NCBI GenBank assembly: GCA_021613375.1
Contig: CM038722.1
Location: forward strand, 23,208,107-23,272,106
Source: Megaleporinus macrocephalus
Lineage: Eukaryota > Chordata > Actinopteri > Characiformes > Anostomidae
DNA: 64,000 bases
Direction of reading: 5' to 3'
Of the stretch, positions 47,060-60,175 are shown piece by piece. How positions within the stretch are numbered: the stretch's first letter is position 1; each line of letters opens with the position of its first letter. Position numbers and translations under genes: made by a program. Under the pieces are notes generated by a model. The model had not been told where the DNA came from. It did no database searches and saw nothing but the letters and a program-made list of their open reading frames with translations.

Positions 47060-48465
47060 AAGAAGTCAGTAGATAACTGTGCTCTCTACTTATATACAGT
47101 TCTGATTTGATGTAAACTGATGCAGTCTCTTCCTCTTTTCATCTGCATGTTCTATCTCTCTCTTTATCTGAGTTCACACTCCGAACAAGTACGAGACAGA
47201 TAAAGTTAAGTATATCATTTTTTTAGGAACTCTTACATTTTCAGTACAAAAATTATATTTAGTTTTGATTTCATGTAAACTAATACAGTGTCTTCCTTTT
47301 TTTCTCTTCATGTTCTATTTTCCACTTTTCTGAGTTCACACTCTGAAGTACAAGATAAAGTATATATATTTTTTTCTATAATACTTATATATTCAGAACA
47401 ACAAATATATTTAGTTCTGATTTCATGTAAACTAATACAGTGTCTTCCTTTTTTCTTCCTTTTTTTCTTTTCATGTTGGATCCCTCCTTTATCTGAGTTC
47501 ACACTCTGAAGAAGTACAAATTACAAAAGTACAAACACTCTGAAGAAGTTCTATTGTCCACTTTTCTGAGTTCACACTCCGAAGTATATAAAAGATTTTT
47601 CTAGAATACTTTCATATTCAATACAAAAATTATATTTAGTTCTGATTTCATGTAAACTAATTCAGTGTCTTCCTTTTTTCTTCCGCATGTTCTATCTCAC
47701 TCTTTTCTGAGTTTACACTCTGAAGAAGTACGAGAAAGAAGATGTTAGGTAAAACATTTTCTAGAATACTTACATATTCAGTACTAAAATTATATTTAGT
47801 TCTGATCAAACTAATACAGTGTGTTCCTTTTTTCCTATTCATGTTGAATCCCCTCCTTTATCTGAGTTCACACTCCGAACAAGTACGAGAAACGTAAAGT
47901 TAAGTATATAACTTTTCTAGAATACTTATATATTCAGAACAACAAATATATTTAGTTCTGATTTCATGTAAACTAATGCAGTGTCTTCCTTTTTTCTTCT
48001 GCATGTTCTATCTCACTCTTTGCTGAGTTCACACTCTGAAGAAGTACAAGAAAAAAAGTGTTAGGTAAAACATTTTCTAGAATACTTACATATTCAGTAC
48101 AACAATTATATTTAGTTCTGATTAAACTAATACAGTGTGTTCCGTTTTTTCTCTTCATGTTCTATTTTACACTTTTCTGAGTTCACATTCTGAAGAAGTA
48201 TGAGAAAGAAGATTTTAGGTAAAACATTTTCTAGAATACTTACATATTTAGTACTAAAAGTATATTTAGTTCTGATCAAACTAATACAGTGTGTTCCTTT
48301 TTTCCTATTCATGTTGAATCCCCTCCTTTATCTGAGTTCACACTCTGAAGAAGTATAAGGAAGATAAAGATAAGGTATATAATTTTTTTCTAGAATTCTT
48401 ATATATTCAGTACAAAAATTATTAGTTCTGATTTCATGTAAACTAATACAGTGTCTTTTCCTTTT
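47060..48465 (+). repeat. Array of about nine 160-bp units (C)
   Basis: Counterpart of 6,420-7,780, with one compressed, rearranged stretch at about 47,330-47,600. Confidence 0.7.
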
Positions 48466-49080
48466 CCTAAATTGCCCACCTGTCCAGACAGACACTGAGG
48501 GAACACTGACTGCCAGGTTCCTCTGCCACCCAAGTCACCCACCAGACTGATCAGCGGGCCCTGCTGTTACCTGTGTCATACCAGCTACCTAGCCTCAGAC
48601 TAGCTGTCTAACCTCCATTCTAGACTTTATTGAAACGAACATGGACTCTAACTAGTTAGCACTAACCCTCTACCTTCATTAACTGTCATCATCACTCTCA
48701 CTGTTCTTCATCTGTACTACACTTACTCTAGTTCTATCAGATTATGATTATATAAGCACACCTGAGCAGCTGAACAGAAGTATATGGTGGTACAGTCAGT
48801 ATCAGTACTGTATGAGTAGTTTGATCAGAGGAGGATGGGTCCCCCTTGTGAGTCTTGGTTCCTCCCAAGGTTTCTTCCTTCAGCTCGGAGGGAGTTTTTC
48901 CTTGCCACTGCCACTGTCACCGGGGGTTTCTATGATTTTAAAGACTTCCTTCTATGTTTTTATTTTCTTTTTATGCTTATTTTTGCTCTGTTGATCTTTT
49001 TTTTTATCACCAAGTTCATGTAAAGCTGCTTTGTGATGACAGCAGTTGTAAAAAGTGCTATACTAATAAATGTGACTTGT
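48465..49080 (+). mobile_element. LINE 3' tail (C)
   Basis: Unit C copy of 7,785-8,400, with a small deletion near 48,910. Confidence 0.6.
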
Positions 49081-49171
49081 CTTGACACTCTGCTGCTCTG
49101 TATGTGTTTGTATTGCAACCTACTGAAACCCATGCACTTACTCCTCGCTTCCCTGGGAAAATTCAAATTTT

Positions 49172-50541
49172 CAAATTAAGAAATGTATTATCTATGTTTA
49201 ATGCTGAAAAGTTGGTATATGACTTTATAACCTCAAGGCTAGATTACTGTAATGCATTATTGTCAGGATGCTCCAGCGGGAACCTGAAAAAACTTCAGTT
49301 AGTTCAGAACGCTGCAGCTAGAGTACTAACTAAAACCAGGAAATTCAATCACATCAGTCCAGTTTTATCAGCTACACTGGCTTCCTGTTAAATTCCGTAT
49401 CCACTATAAAATTCTTTTACTGACGTATAAAGCCCTGCACGGTCTCGCATCGGAGTACCTGCAAGATCTTATTTCCTATTATGAACCACCACGCTTACTC
49501 AGATCACAGGATGCTGTTTTTCTAATAGTTCTATAAATTCATTGGACTTCAATGGGGGGAGAGCTTTTTCCTACAAAGCCCCCAAACTGTGGAATAATCT
49601 CCCAGTTAATGTTCAGGTCTCTGACACAGTCTTAATATTTAAGTCTAGACTGAAAACATATTTATTTAGTTTAGCTTTTGGTAATTAATCTTCTCTTTTA
49701 GATAAAGGCAGGAGATCTGGGGGTTCTTGGACACAGAGGTTTATGGTAAACTGAGATGTTGGTGCTGTTGTGCCACCACTTCACATGATCACACAGGTTT
49801 GTTGACAGTGGAGTGGGGGGATCCCAGTGTGGGGGGATCCCAGGGTGCTCTCATGTCCATGTTACCTTCTGGTTCTCTCCTTTTAGTTTAGGCTGTTATA
49901 GTTAGATCTGCCGGAGTCACCAACCACACTCTAAAATTCTGAATATTCATATTCTCTACAGTCATACTCCTGAGCTGAACTAACTTTCTCTCTTTACTCT
50001 TCCTGAGGTAATGACTGTCCTCCCGTCTGTTGAACGCTGTTGAAGGACTGACCATCAGGGCCTCCACCCCACCATCACCAGCCAGCTCTCCTGTCCATCT
50101 GTGTGAACTGCTACACCCTCAGTTACATCACTGTGCCATCCAGATGCACCAGCATTGAGATAGGATGGACTGTTTCAGCTCACGCCCACTTTACATAAAG
50201 CCTCAGTCATAGACTGCCTCAGTCAGAGACTGCCTCTACCTGTGCACCGTCCAAAGCTTTGCCATCTAGATTTCATACAGAGACTCTTCTTTGGTATTTA
50301 GTTTATTGAACTGTAAATACTGTTTACCAGAGGAGGATGGGTCCCCCTTGTGAGTCTTGGTTTCTTCCAAGGTTTCTTATTCCAGTCTGAGGGAGTTTTT
50401 TCTTGCCACTGCTGCCTCTGGCTTGCTCACCGGGAGATATATATGTTGTAACTGTCTGTTTTCAAAACTTCTTTAAAGCTGCCTTAAGACAACATCGTTA
50501 TAAAAAAAGGCTAATCAAATAAACATGAATTGAATTGAATT
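49172..50541 (+). mobile_element. L2-like LINE, 5'-truncated (C)
   Basis: Counterpart of the B copy, with the same RT C-terminal motifs (SRLDYCNALLSG, LQLVQNAAARVLT) and the same inactivating changes, so they predate the duplication. Confidence 0.85.
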
Positions 50542-51090
50542 CTGCTGTTGACTCAGAGTCTGTCCTAATTTCGTTTCACTTGTTGATACTTTCACTTTTT
50601 TGATGGCGAGGATTCAACCTTGTTTGTTTCTTGTGTATTTTGTGCTGAATAATAAACACAATTCTTCATTTGTCACAATTTGGCTTCTCAAACTTATAAC
50701 TCAGAATGTTTCACCAGCACTGGTGTTCTACCAGTTTACTCTACCCATAGAGTGGTCTGGCCTGACATGATCATATCATTAGTATTAGTGCAGTATCTCA
50801 GTGTTTCAAACGTTATATTGTGTTGTTAATGTTAATTCAGTTCAGGCTTAATATCACTACTGACTACCTGATAAACTGATTTAGGCTATTAAAACACCCC
50901 AAATATTATTTTAATACCAGTGACATTTTCCAGTAACAACATTCACCAAATTGTTATATTGAAATTTTCTTGTTTATTTTTTCACTATCTACATTTTAAA
51001 GAAGCTGGTGAAGAAGAAGCTGAAGGTCAGAGCCAGAATGTAAATGCTGCCTCTTTTAATGTGAAACTAGAAATTTAAACAAGATGCTTA

Positions 51091-51263
51091 AATTTAATGA
51101 ACATGCCCAACATTCAGATTAATTACATTTTCTTGAGAAGTCCATTCAAAATAATGTTTTGCTCTAGGTTTGTATAATTACATTCTTGTTCATTTTGGTA
51201 AACTAAAATGAACTCTAGAGATAAATTAAATACATATGTCTTTTATTGTGTTTTAGCAGAAAT
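51091..51263. other. Deletion junction in unit C
   Basis: Unit sequence jumps from the A 10,142 position to a short piece matching A near 11,075, then enters unmatched DNA. Confidence 0.5.
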
Positions 51264-51512
51264 GTATACTTGGTGGAGAAGCCTCCGAGACATTCATGTA
51301 AAAGAAAAAAAACTAAGAAAAAGAAAGGAACAGGAGTGGGGCTGACCCCTTATCTCAGAGGCCATGGAAGTTTAGTGCTGTGATGGGGTTCCTGGTCTCT
51401 TTTGTGGAATGCAGGGTAAACAAGCAGTAACCAACCACGTCAAGCTACTCAGGCAGGGTTAACTACGTCTGAGAGCCTAGATCAACCAGCAGCAGCAGCT
51501 CAGGAGCAGTTG
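51264..51512 (+). mobile_element. Retroelement leader-like segment (C)
   Basis: Matches 38,955-39,205 closely, from TATACTTGGTGGAGAAGCC to CAGGAGCAGTTG. No LTR precedes it here. Confidence 0.4.
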
Positions 51513-51599
51513 GAAGCCTTATCCCCCATTTATTTCTTTTCACTTACAGTCTTTGTTCGTTTTTCTGATTTTTTTCAATAAATTATTGTTACCGTTTCC

Positions 51600-52000
51600 A
51601 TTCAGTCCTCAGGAGTCATATTTTACAACTAATTCAGATACACAAAAGAAATGGCACCCACTCCTACACCCTGGTCTCCAGGTAAATGAGAATGACTAAT
51701 ATGATAGCTAGTTAGACAGTTAGATTATGAGGCTATGTATGTGCTATAGACAGTAAAGAATACAGAGATGCTAGAAAGAGTACACACAAGTTAACACTGC
51801 TATACCAAGTCTATAAACAACAATTTAAGTACACCAATCTTAAGAGCATCTAAAAGTTCGTTCCAAGCCGCCATGGAGGAAAGCCTCCCTGAAGACTGAA
51901 GTCATGGGGATGAAATAGTCTGGAAGGCAGCAGCCAGCCTATCAGATGCTCAATCCCCAGCCAACACCACAACATATGTCCTAGGAACGTAACACCCATA
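51600..52000. other. No feature recognised
   Basis: AT-rich unique sequence; no open frame, repeat or RNA gene noticed. Confidence 0.4.
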
Positions 52001-52004
52001 TGTA

Positions 52005-52677
52005 GTATAATTAGCTTTACTTCATACTGTATGAGACAGGTCAGTGACTGAGACAGAACTCTGTACAGAATGATGGAGAGATTTAGAAGTGTCAGATGTT
52101 GAAGATAAAAGAAAAGAGGCTAGGCCAGAAGCTACTTCTCCTCTCTTCCTCAGGCAGGTGTTTGAAGCGGCTTCTCTGTCTCCTATGCAGAAACTTGACG
52201 TCAGCCACACCCAGCACCTTTAATAACACATAGAAACAACCACCTGATCTATTTCCACACTTCTTTAAACAATTGTTATATATGTATACTTTCTTTCTTG
52301 AATATTATTGAATATTGACTATTTGTCTTAAACCGTCACAAATCCAGTAGGCATGTACCAAGGATAAACCAAAAATACCTAAGAGACTTTTTATATGCAA
52401 ATTTTTAATCATGTTTTTAATAGTAAAAGGTGCAAAAGTATGAATTTAATTGTGTCCTGATTTCTCATCAACTCTGTCATGACGGGGAAAATGCTTGTGA
52501 TCGTAATCTCTCATCTAGAGACACATGGCTTTGAGGAAGCTACTTCACTTACATTACATTGAAAAAGAACAGTGTGCACAGACTGACAGCTAAATTCAGT
52601 TCCTGTCATATTCTTAACCATGTTTTGTACATTAGACACATAAAAACAAATAATCCCTGTCAACCCTGTTACACTTA
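52005..52677. repeat. Left copy of a duplicated block (52 kb / 62.6 kb)
   Basis: Shares actgtatgagac, GTACAGAATGATGGAGAGAT and GTACATTAGACACATAAAAAC stretches in order with 62,575-62,780, where the middle part is missing. Confidence 0.7.
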
Positions 52678-53417
52678 CAGTGGATAGAAAAAGCATGTAA
52701 ACCCTTTAAATGAAATGGATTTCTGCATTAATTGGTCATAAAACGTGATCTGATCCAAAATATAGATAATCTCAATGAGCTTAACCTAATACCACACAAA
52801 CAATTATACTATTTCATGTCTGTATTGGACACATCCATTACACATTCACAGTGCTGGTGGAAAAAGTAAGAGAAAACTTGGATTTAATAACTGGTCGAAC
52901 AACAAACCTTTGGCAGCAATAACCTCCAACAAGCCTTTCCAGTAGCTGCTGATCAGACCTGCACAACGTTCAGGAGGATTCAGCTCAGCCATGTTCTTAG
53001 GATTTCTGGTGTGAACAGCTCTCTTGAGCTCTCTTGAGGTCATTCCCCCAAATCACGACCATATTTCACCACCGTACTTCGTCATTGGGATGATGTTTTC
53101 ATGTTGGTTTCATCAGTCCGCAAAACATTTTCCCAGTAGCGTTGTCGATTGTCAAGGTACTCTTAATCTCGTTTCATTGATTGGACTCCAGGTTTACTAA
53201 CTCCTGACTCTAATAAGCTTTTTACACCAGCACTGTAAATGTTTAATGGATGTGTCCAATACAGACATGAAATATTATAATTGTTTGTGTGGTATTAGAT
53301 TAAGCACATTGAGTTTGTCTATATTTTGGACTTAGATGTAAATCAGATCACATTTTATGACCAATTAATGCAGAAAACCAGGTCATTTAAAGGGTTCACA
53401 TACTTTCTTGCCACTGT
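52678..53417. mobile_element. Tc1-like element, internally deleted but with both ends
   Basis: TIRs of about 80 bp: left cagtggatagaaaaagcatg, right ending ttcttgccactg, flanked by TA on both sides. The interior keeps only scraps of transposase antisense sequence. Non-autonomous. Confidence 0.8.
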
Positions 53418-53689
53418 ATATCACGAGTCTAATACAAGTATTTATTATTATTTTAAAAATCTTTTCTGATTTAAACGTTAAATACATGTCATGCTGTAGA
53501 TTTAGCATGCTGACTTTTACATTTCATATTTATCTTATTAGTTTCTGTAATTAGTTCTGTAATTAGTTTTTTCTGTAGATTCAGAATCCTGAATGTGTCC
53601 TGTGTTTTAACATTTAGAAAGTTTGTTATTCTACCAAAAGTCTTTAAGGCTGGAAAAAACAGTATAACAGCAAAACCCTACAACAGACC

Positions 53690-54772
53690 AGCACTAGACT
53701 AACTTAAACCAGCTTAAACAGCACCAGACCAGCATAAACCTACATCAGACCAGCAGTGGACCATCTTAAACCAGCTTAACCAGCACTAGACCAGCATAGA
53801 CCTACATCAGACCAGCACTGGACCATCTTAAACCAACTTAACCAGCACCAGACCAGCATAGACCTACATCAGACCAGCACTAGACCATCTTAAACCAGCT
53901 TAACCAGCGCCAGACCAGCATAAACCTACATCAGACCAGCACTAGACCATCTTAAAGCAGCTCGAACAGCACTAGACCAGCATAAACCTACATCAGACCA
54001 GCACTAGACCATCTTAAACCAGCTTGACCAGCACCAGACCAGCATAAACCTACATCAGACCAGCACAAGACCATCTAAAACCAGCTTAACCAGCCCAGAC
54101 CAGCATAAACCTACATCAGACGAGCACTAGACCATCTTAAACCAGCTTAACCAGAACCAGACCAGCATAAACCTACATCAGACCATCACTAGACCATCTT
54201 AAACCAGCTCGACCAGCACCAGACCAGCATAAACCTACATCAGACCAGCACAAGACCATCTTAAACCAGCTTAACCAGCCCAGACTAGCATAAACCTACA
54301 TCAGACCAGCACTAGACCATCTTAAACCAGCTCGAACAGCACCAGACCAGCATAAACCTACATCAGACCAGCACTAGACCATCTTAAACCAGCTTAACCA
54401 GCACCAGACCAGCATAAACCTATATCAGACCAGCACTAGACCATCTTAAACCAGCTCGAACAGCACCAGACCAGCATAAACCTACATCAGACCAGCACTA
54501 GACCATCTTAAACCAGCTTAACCAGCACCAGACCAGCATAAACCTACATCAGACCAGCACTAGACCATCTTAAACCAGCTTAAACAGCACCAGACCAGCA
54601 TAAACCTACATCAGACCAGCACTGGACCATCTTAAACCAGCTTAAACAGCACCAGACCAGCATAAACCTACATCAGACCAGCACTGGACCATCTTAAACC
54701 AGCACCAGACCAGCATAAACCTATATCAGACCAGCACCAGAACATTTTAAACCATCTTACCAACAGCAGACC
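53690..54772. repeat. 62-bp minisatellite array
   Basis: About 17 units of the form accagcactagaccatctta aaccagcttaaccagcacca gaccagcataaacctacatc ag. Built from the same ACCAGC/CATAAACC words as the unit minisatellites but with a distinct higher-order period. Confidence 0.93.
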
Positions 54773-54829
54773 AGTGATGTATTTTATTTTAGATAATAAT
54801 ATTTAGGGTTCTAAAATTAATACACAGCC

Positions 54830-55330
54830 TGACTTGTAGGCCACAAACTTTGGGTTATGTGAGGCCTGCGTTCTTAATTTGAACCCATGGGGAAGTCTGC
54901 CAGGGATGCTAGCTTGTGTCCTTGAATTCGCTGGAAACCAAACGAAAACCAGTAGATAAGCAGAAGTTCTCATTAAAGTCCTTTTTTGAAGTTGTTTTTA
55001 AAAAGATAGCTTTCTCAGGTTGGAGATAATGCTGTCGTATAATGAGGTATGATGTCATGAATTTAATTATATAAGACATGAGAAGATTTCAGATTTGGAC
55101 TAAATGGTACTTTCCACAGCAAACTGGTTTTAAAAAAGGAGGGGGAGACTTTGAATCACCCCGATAAGGGTATAAATGGTGATACTGTTTGCATGTTTGT
55201 CAGAGTGTTTCTGTTTGATTGTATTCGGACATCTCTCCATCTTTGCAACATGAAATAAAAGAGCCTGCTTTTCCTTTCAGTGAGTCTTCAGGAAATTATT
55301 TTTATGATTTGCTCCAGTTATTTTAGTTTG
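54830..55330 (+). mobile_element. LTR-like segment between minisatellites
   Basis: Contains GGGTATAAATGG (TATA) near 55,168 and GAAATAAAAGAGCC (poly-A signal) near 55,253, about 85 bp apart as in an LTR, plus a purine run GGAGGGGGAGA. No target duplication or TG/CA boundary could be fixed. Confidence 0.35.
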
Positions 55331-55374
55331 ACTTTGTAAATAGATTTATTGCTAAATTAAATGTGGAAGGAACC

Positions 55375-56451
55375 ACACCAGCATAAACCTTAAACTTAAT
55401 CCAGCTCCACCAGAATCAGACCAGCATAAACCAACTAAAACCAGCTAAACCAGCACCATACCAGCATAAACCACCTAAAACCAGCTAAACCAGTACCAGA
55501 CTAGCATGAACCAATTAAACCAGCTAAACCAGTACCAGACCAGCATAAACAAACTAAAACCAGCTAAACCAGTACCAGACCAGCATAAACAAACTAAAAC
55601 CAGCTAAACCAGTACCAGACCAGTATAAAAAAATTAAACCAGCTAAACCAGTACCAGACCAGCATGAACCAACTTAATCCAGCTCAACCAGCACCAGACC
55701 AGTATAAACCAATTAAAACCAGCTCAACCAGCACTAGACCATCATAAACCAACTTAATACAGCTCAGCCAGCACCAGACCAGCATAAACCAACTTAATCC
55801 AACTAAACCAGTACCGAACAAGTATAAAACAACTTAATCCAGCTAAACCAGCACCAAACAAGCATAAACCAACTTAATCCAGCTCAACCAGCACCAGATC
55901 AGCATAAAGTAATTAAAACCAGCTCAACCAGCACCAGAGCAGCATAAACCAACTTAATCCAGCTAAACCAGCACCACACCAGCATAAACCAACTTCATCA
56001 ATCAAACCATCACCAGACCAACATAAACCAATTTAATCCAGCTAAACCAGTACCAGACCAGCATAAACCAACTTAATCCAGCTAAACCAGCACCAGATCA
56101 GCATAAAGTAATTAAAACCAGCTCAACCAGCACCAGACCAACATAAACCAATTTAATCCAACTAAACCAGTACCAAACCAGCATAAACCAACTTAATCCA
56201 GCTAAACCAGCACCAGACAAGCATAAACCAACTTAATCCAGCTAAACCAGCACCAGATCAGCATAAACTAAGTAAAAGCAGCTAAATCAGCACCAGACCA
56301 GCATAAACCAACTTCATCCAGCTCAACCAACACCAGACCAGTATAAACCAATTAAAACCAGCTCAACCAGCACTAGACCATCATAAACCAACTTAATACA
56401 GCTCAGCCAGCACCAGACCAGCATAAACCAACTTAATCCAACTAAACCAGT
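55375..56451. repeat. 40-bp minisatellite array running into the gap
   Basis: Units such as gctaaaccagcaccagacca gcataaaccaacttaatcca, period 40 (for example 56,041 and 56,081). Its right end is lost in the gap, so true length is unknown. Confidence 0.93.
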
Positions 56452-57451
56452 NNNNNNNNNNNNNNNNNNNNNNNNNNNNNNNNNNNNNNNNNNNNNNNNN
56501 NNNNNNNNNNNNNNNNNNNNNNNNNNNNNNNNNNNNNNNNNNNNNNNNNNNNNNNNNNNNNNNNNNNNNNNNNNNNNNNNNNNNNNNNNNNNNNNNNNNN
56601 NNNNNNNNNNNNNNNNNNNNNNNNNNNNNNNNNNNNNNNNNNNNNNNNNNNNNNNNNNNNNNNNNNNNNNNNNNNNNNNNNNNNNNNNNNNNNNNNNNNN
56701 NNNNNNNNNNNNNNNNNNNNNNNNNNNNNNNNNNNNNNNNNNNNNNNNNNNNNNNNNNNNNNNNNNNNNNNNNNNNNNNNNNNNNNNNNNNNNNNNNNNN
56801 NNNNNNNNNNNNNNNNNNNNNNNNNNNNNNNNNNNNNNNNNNNNNNNNNNNNNNNNNNNNNNNNNNNNNNNNNNNNNNNNNNNNNNNNNNNNNNNNNNNN
56901 NNNNNNNNNNNNNNNNNNNNNNNNNNNNNNNNNNNNNNNNNNNNNNNNNNNNNNNNNNNNNNNNNNNNNNNNNNNNNNNNNNNNNNNNNNNNNNNNNNNN
57001 NNNNNNNNNNNNNNNNNNNNNNNNNNNNNNNNNNNNNNNNNNNNNNNNNNNNNNNNNNNNNNNNNNNNNNNNNNNNNNNNNNNNNNNNNNNNNNNNNNNN
57101 NNNNNNNNNNNNNNNNNNNNNNNNNNNNNNNNNNNNNNNNNNNNNNNNNNNNNNNNNNNNNNNNNNNNNNNNNNNNNNNNNNNNNNNNNNNNNNNNNNNN
57201 NNNNNNNNNNNNNNNNNNNNNNNNNNNNNNNNNNNNNNNNNNNNNNNNNNNNNNNNNNNNNNNNNNNNNNNNNNNNNNNNNNNNNNNNNNNNNNNNNNNN
57301 NNNNNNNNNNNNNNNNNNNNNNNNNNNNNNNNNNNNNNNNNNNNNNNNNNNNNNNNNNNNNNNNNNNNNNNNNNNNNNNNNNNNNNNNNNNNNNNNNNNN
57401 NNNNNNNNNNNNNNNNNNNNNNNNNNNNNNNNNNNNNNNNNNNNNNNNNNN
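56452..57451. other. Assembly gap
   Basis: Exactly 1,000 N, a placeholder size. It lies between the minisatellite and the integrase gene, so the 5' part of the unit C gene may be hidden here. Confidence 0.99.
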
Positions 57452-57557
57452 TGTTTGGACTTAGAACAAAAAAACAAGTGATTACAAAGTACTCTCCATA
57501 TTTTCTTATGTTTGGGAGAGAGGCTCGCTACCCCTCAGAGGTCCCTAACACTACAGG
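57452..57557 (+). pseudogene. Integrase core exon (C)
   Basis: FGLRTKKQVITKYSPYFLMF then GREARYPSEVP, intact where A has two small deletions. Likely donor at 57,558. Confidence 0.75.
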
Positions 57558-57679
57558 GTTAGAGTACAAGTTTCACATTTTTGGAAGCATATTTGAATGT
57601 TGGGGAATAAAAATAAATTAATATCACACGTTGTACATATTTCAATAAATTTGTGTGTAAATTTAAATCTATTTTTCAG

Positions 57680-58742
57680 ATTGACAGCACTGCTGAGGAC
57701 ATAGTGGCCTCTGAAGACATCACAGAATGTGCCTAGGTTAAATGAGATATTGTCTCATGCAAAGGAAAATATTGAGAAAACTCAAGAAAAAATGAATAAA
57801 AGGCAACAAAAGTCTTCACTCCCCAAATTTAGTATTGGGGACAAAGTGTGGAGGCTCAATGTAAGAAGCCAGCAAAGAAAAGGGGGCAAGTGGAGCTAAA
57901 CTACTTGGGTCCATACACCATCACATCCTTGAGGGTAAAAGCACTGACCTGGAGGATGACCATGCTATTGCCATACCCAAAATTAATACAGACCATTTGC
58001 AGCATCATTGTGAGGAGACGCCACACATCCCTCATAAGCTGCAGAAAGCCTCCAGCAGCAAGCACATATCTACTTCCATGGTAGCACCTGCCATTGTAGC
58101 CACAACAGGCCCCACAATCTCCGTGGTTCCAGATTCTCTGCCGCCCCTGCAACTACCAGTCCTGCTGCCTCTCAGGTCACCATTAATCCTGCAGTCCCTT
58201 CAGTCACCTTGACCCAGACTGTCTTTCCAGTCTCCGTAAGCCCTGTTGCCCTCCAGTCTGCGTTACGCCTGCCATCTGTCCAGTCTCAGTTACCCCTGCT
58301 GTCTCTCCAGTCTGTGTTACGCCTGCCATCTGTCCAGTCTCAGTTACCCCTGCTGTCTCTCCAGTCTGCGTTACCCTGCCATCTGTCCAGTCTCGGTTAC
58401 CCTGCTGTCTCTCCAGTCTCGTTACCCGCCTCTCCAGTCTCGTTACCCTGCTGTCTCTCCAGTCTGCGTTAGTCTGCCATCTGTCCAGTCTCAGTTACCC
58501 CTGCTGTCTCTCCAGTTTCCATTACACCTGCCGTCTCTCCGGTCTCTGTTCAACCTGCCATCTCTAACTCTGCTGTAATCCATGCTGCCTCTTCGGTCCC
58601 CATAACCCCTGTTATCTCTCCAGTCTCCATAAATTCTGCTAAATCTCCAGACACTGCAACCCTGTCATCTACAAAAGCCACTGTCATCTATTCAGAAGAG
58701 TTAGCATACCAGTGTCCGAATCCAACACTGATAAAGATCAAG
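57680..58742 (+). pseudogene. GPY/F module and Pro-Val-Thr repeat exon (C)
   Basis: Acceptor TTTTTCAG. Starts with IDSTAEDIV but loses frame at GAATGTGCCTAGG. Further single-base losses in CAAGTGGAGC and CATCCTTGAGG. The 54-bp repeat region is shorter and frame-shifted. Donor GTATGT at 58,743. Confidence 0.7.
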
Positions 58743-58821
58743 GTATGTCTGTAGTTCTACTGCAATAAAATGTTAAAAAGTAAAAGAGATTTTATGTGTA
58801 TAAAATTCATATGTAGCATCC

Positions 58822-59093
58822 ACACTCCCCTCCAAAAGTATTGGAATAGTGAGGTCAATCCCTTTAGTTTTGCTGTAGACTAACACATTTGGGATTGGTC
58901 TCACTATTCCAAAATAAAAGGTGCAATCTTCTGAACTGTGCATCAAATCCAGATGTAAATACCTGGAAATAAAAGCTGAAATGTTGATATTTTGTCTCAT
59001 AATCATCTTTGAATGTCAAACCCAAATGTTTTGAGTCTACAGCAAAAATAAAGACAATGGCCTCATTGTTCCAATACTTTTGGAGGGGAGTGT
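58822..59093. mobile_element. Mariner-type MITE in intron (C)
   Basis: Copy of the element at 15,393-15,665 with the same inverted repeats. Confidence 0.85.
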
Positions 59094-59597
59094 ATATTCA
59101 AATGGAATGCATTCATTTAGGATTGCATGATCATGGCAATAATTTTATAAATTTGTACCCCTGTTTTATGTTAAATCATATGAATGGAAATTAATTTATT
59201 TACTTTATTTGTTATCTACTGTTTACTCTCACAGTTGTGAGAGAAGCCTGGTAGGGCAAAGATGTGTATGTGCTCCTAGCAAAAAATAGGGCCATACAAA
59301 CTCTACTTTAGTGACATACAGCGCACTGCTCCTAATATGGAGCTTGAAAGTGAGTTAAGGTCATAATGGACAGCTCAATTTGCATACTAATAATTCAGTT
59401 GTGTATTCATTTTGTATTATGAGGCTAGTATTTTTTTTTTTATTTTGTTTATATTATGTAGTTATGAGAGAACTGCAGTATAAGTGATAAATGATGATGT
59501 CTGGTATCACTATCTGTAATAGGGAAGCAATAAACTGTATGTAGTTCATAAAGCAAAAAATGAAATATGGCAATTTTAGAATTATTTCAATTTAGCA

Positions 59598-59725
59598 TTA
59601 TTAAACTTGTCCACACCCTTCAAGGACCAGCCAGGCTTATGCTCTAACCTGGTTCTGGAGGCCCTTTGCCCTGTACTTTTTAGTTTCCCTGCTCCAGGGC
59701 CAGGATTGAAGAACACTGCTCTATA
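59598..59725. repeat. Short dispersed repeat with CTGGTTCTGGAGGCCC
   Basis: Inverted-repeat arms (ctggttctggaggccctttg / ctccagggccaggattgaag) flank a short core, as in a MITE common in teleosts. Not in A at this place. Confidence 0.5.
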
Positions 59726-59960
59726 CCAATAAACCTGTAAAAGTATTCATTATCGTTAATATAGAGGTTTCTAAAGTTTCTAAAGAGGTTTCTAAGTTTG
59801 TGGTTTCATGTTGTACACAGTTTTGTGCTTTGCCAAAATACTTAATCCAACTTGTTTATTATTTATGTTATGAGATGTAGAGAACTGCTATAACATGTTT
59901 CACTTACCAGTGCAACTGAACCTTTTATGTCTTGATTTTTTTCTTGGTTGTTTCTGTCAG

Positions 59961-60076
59961 GTCATGAATGCCTATATGCACCTTATAATTAAAGACTACA
60001 ATAGGCAGTCCCAGGAGAAGGCCATGGCCATTGATACAATTGGAGATGGCCAATATCTGGAGTTTTAAGAGAGAAA
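59961..60076 (+). pseudogene. ULP1-like peptidase exon 1 (C)
   Basis: Acceptor TTTCTGTCAG. VMNAYMHLIIKDYNRQSQEK, then AMAIDTIGDGQYLEF and TAA at 60,066. A single surplus T in the TTTT run would explain both the stop and the phase mismatch with the next exon. Resembles the N-terminal substrate-groove part of C48 peptidases (VVNAYM). Confidence 0.65.
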
Positions 60077-60175
60077 GTAAATTTTGTGAATTACTTTTTT
60101 GTTATGCAATAATAAACATTTTTTATATTTATAATGGAAATGTTTTTTAAAAGAGTAACTATTTTTAACTTTTAG

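Noticed and set aside
53690..56451. CRISPR-like array
   Set aside because: Units are contiguous degenerate tandem repeats with no unique spacers, in a vertebrate genome.
56323..57477. Long minus-strand open frame of 384 codons
   Set aside because: It is almost entirely N bases of the assembly gap, with minisatellite ends.
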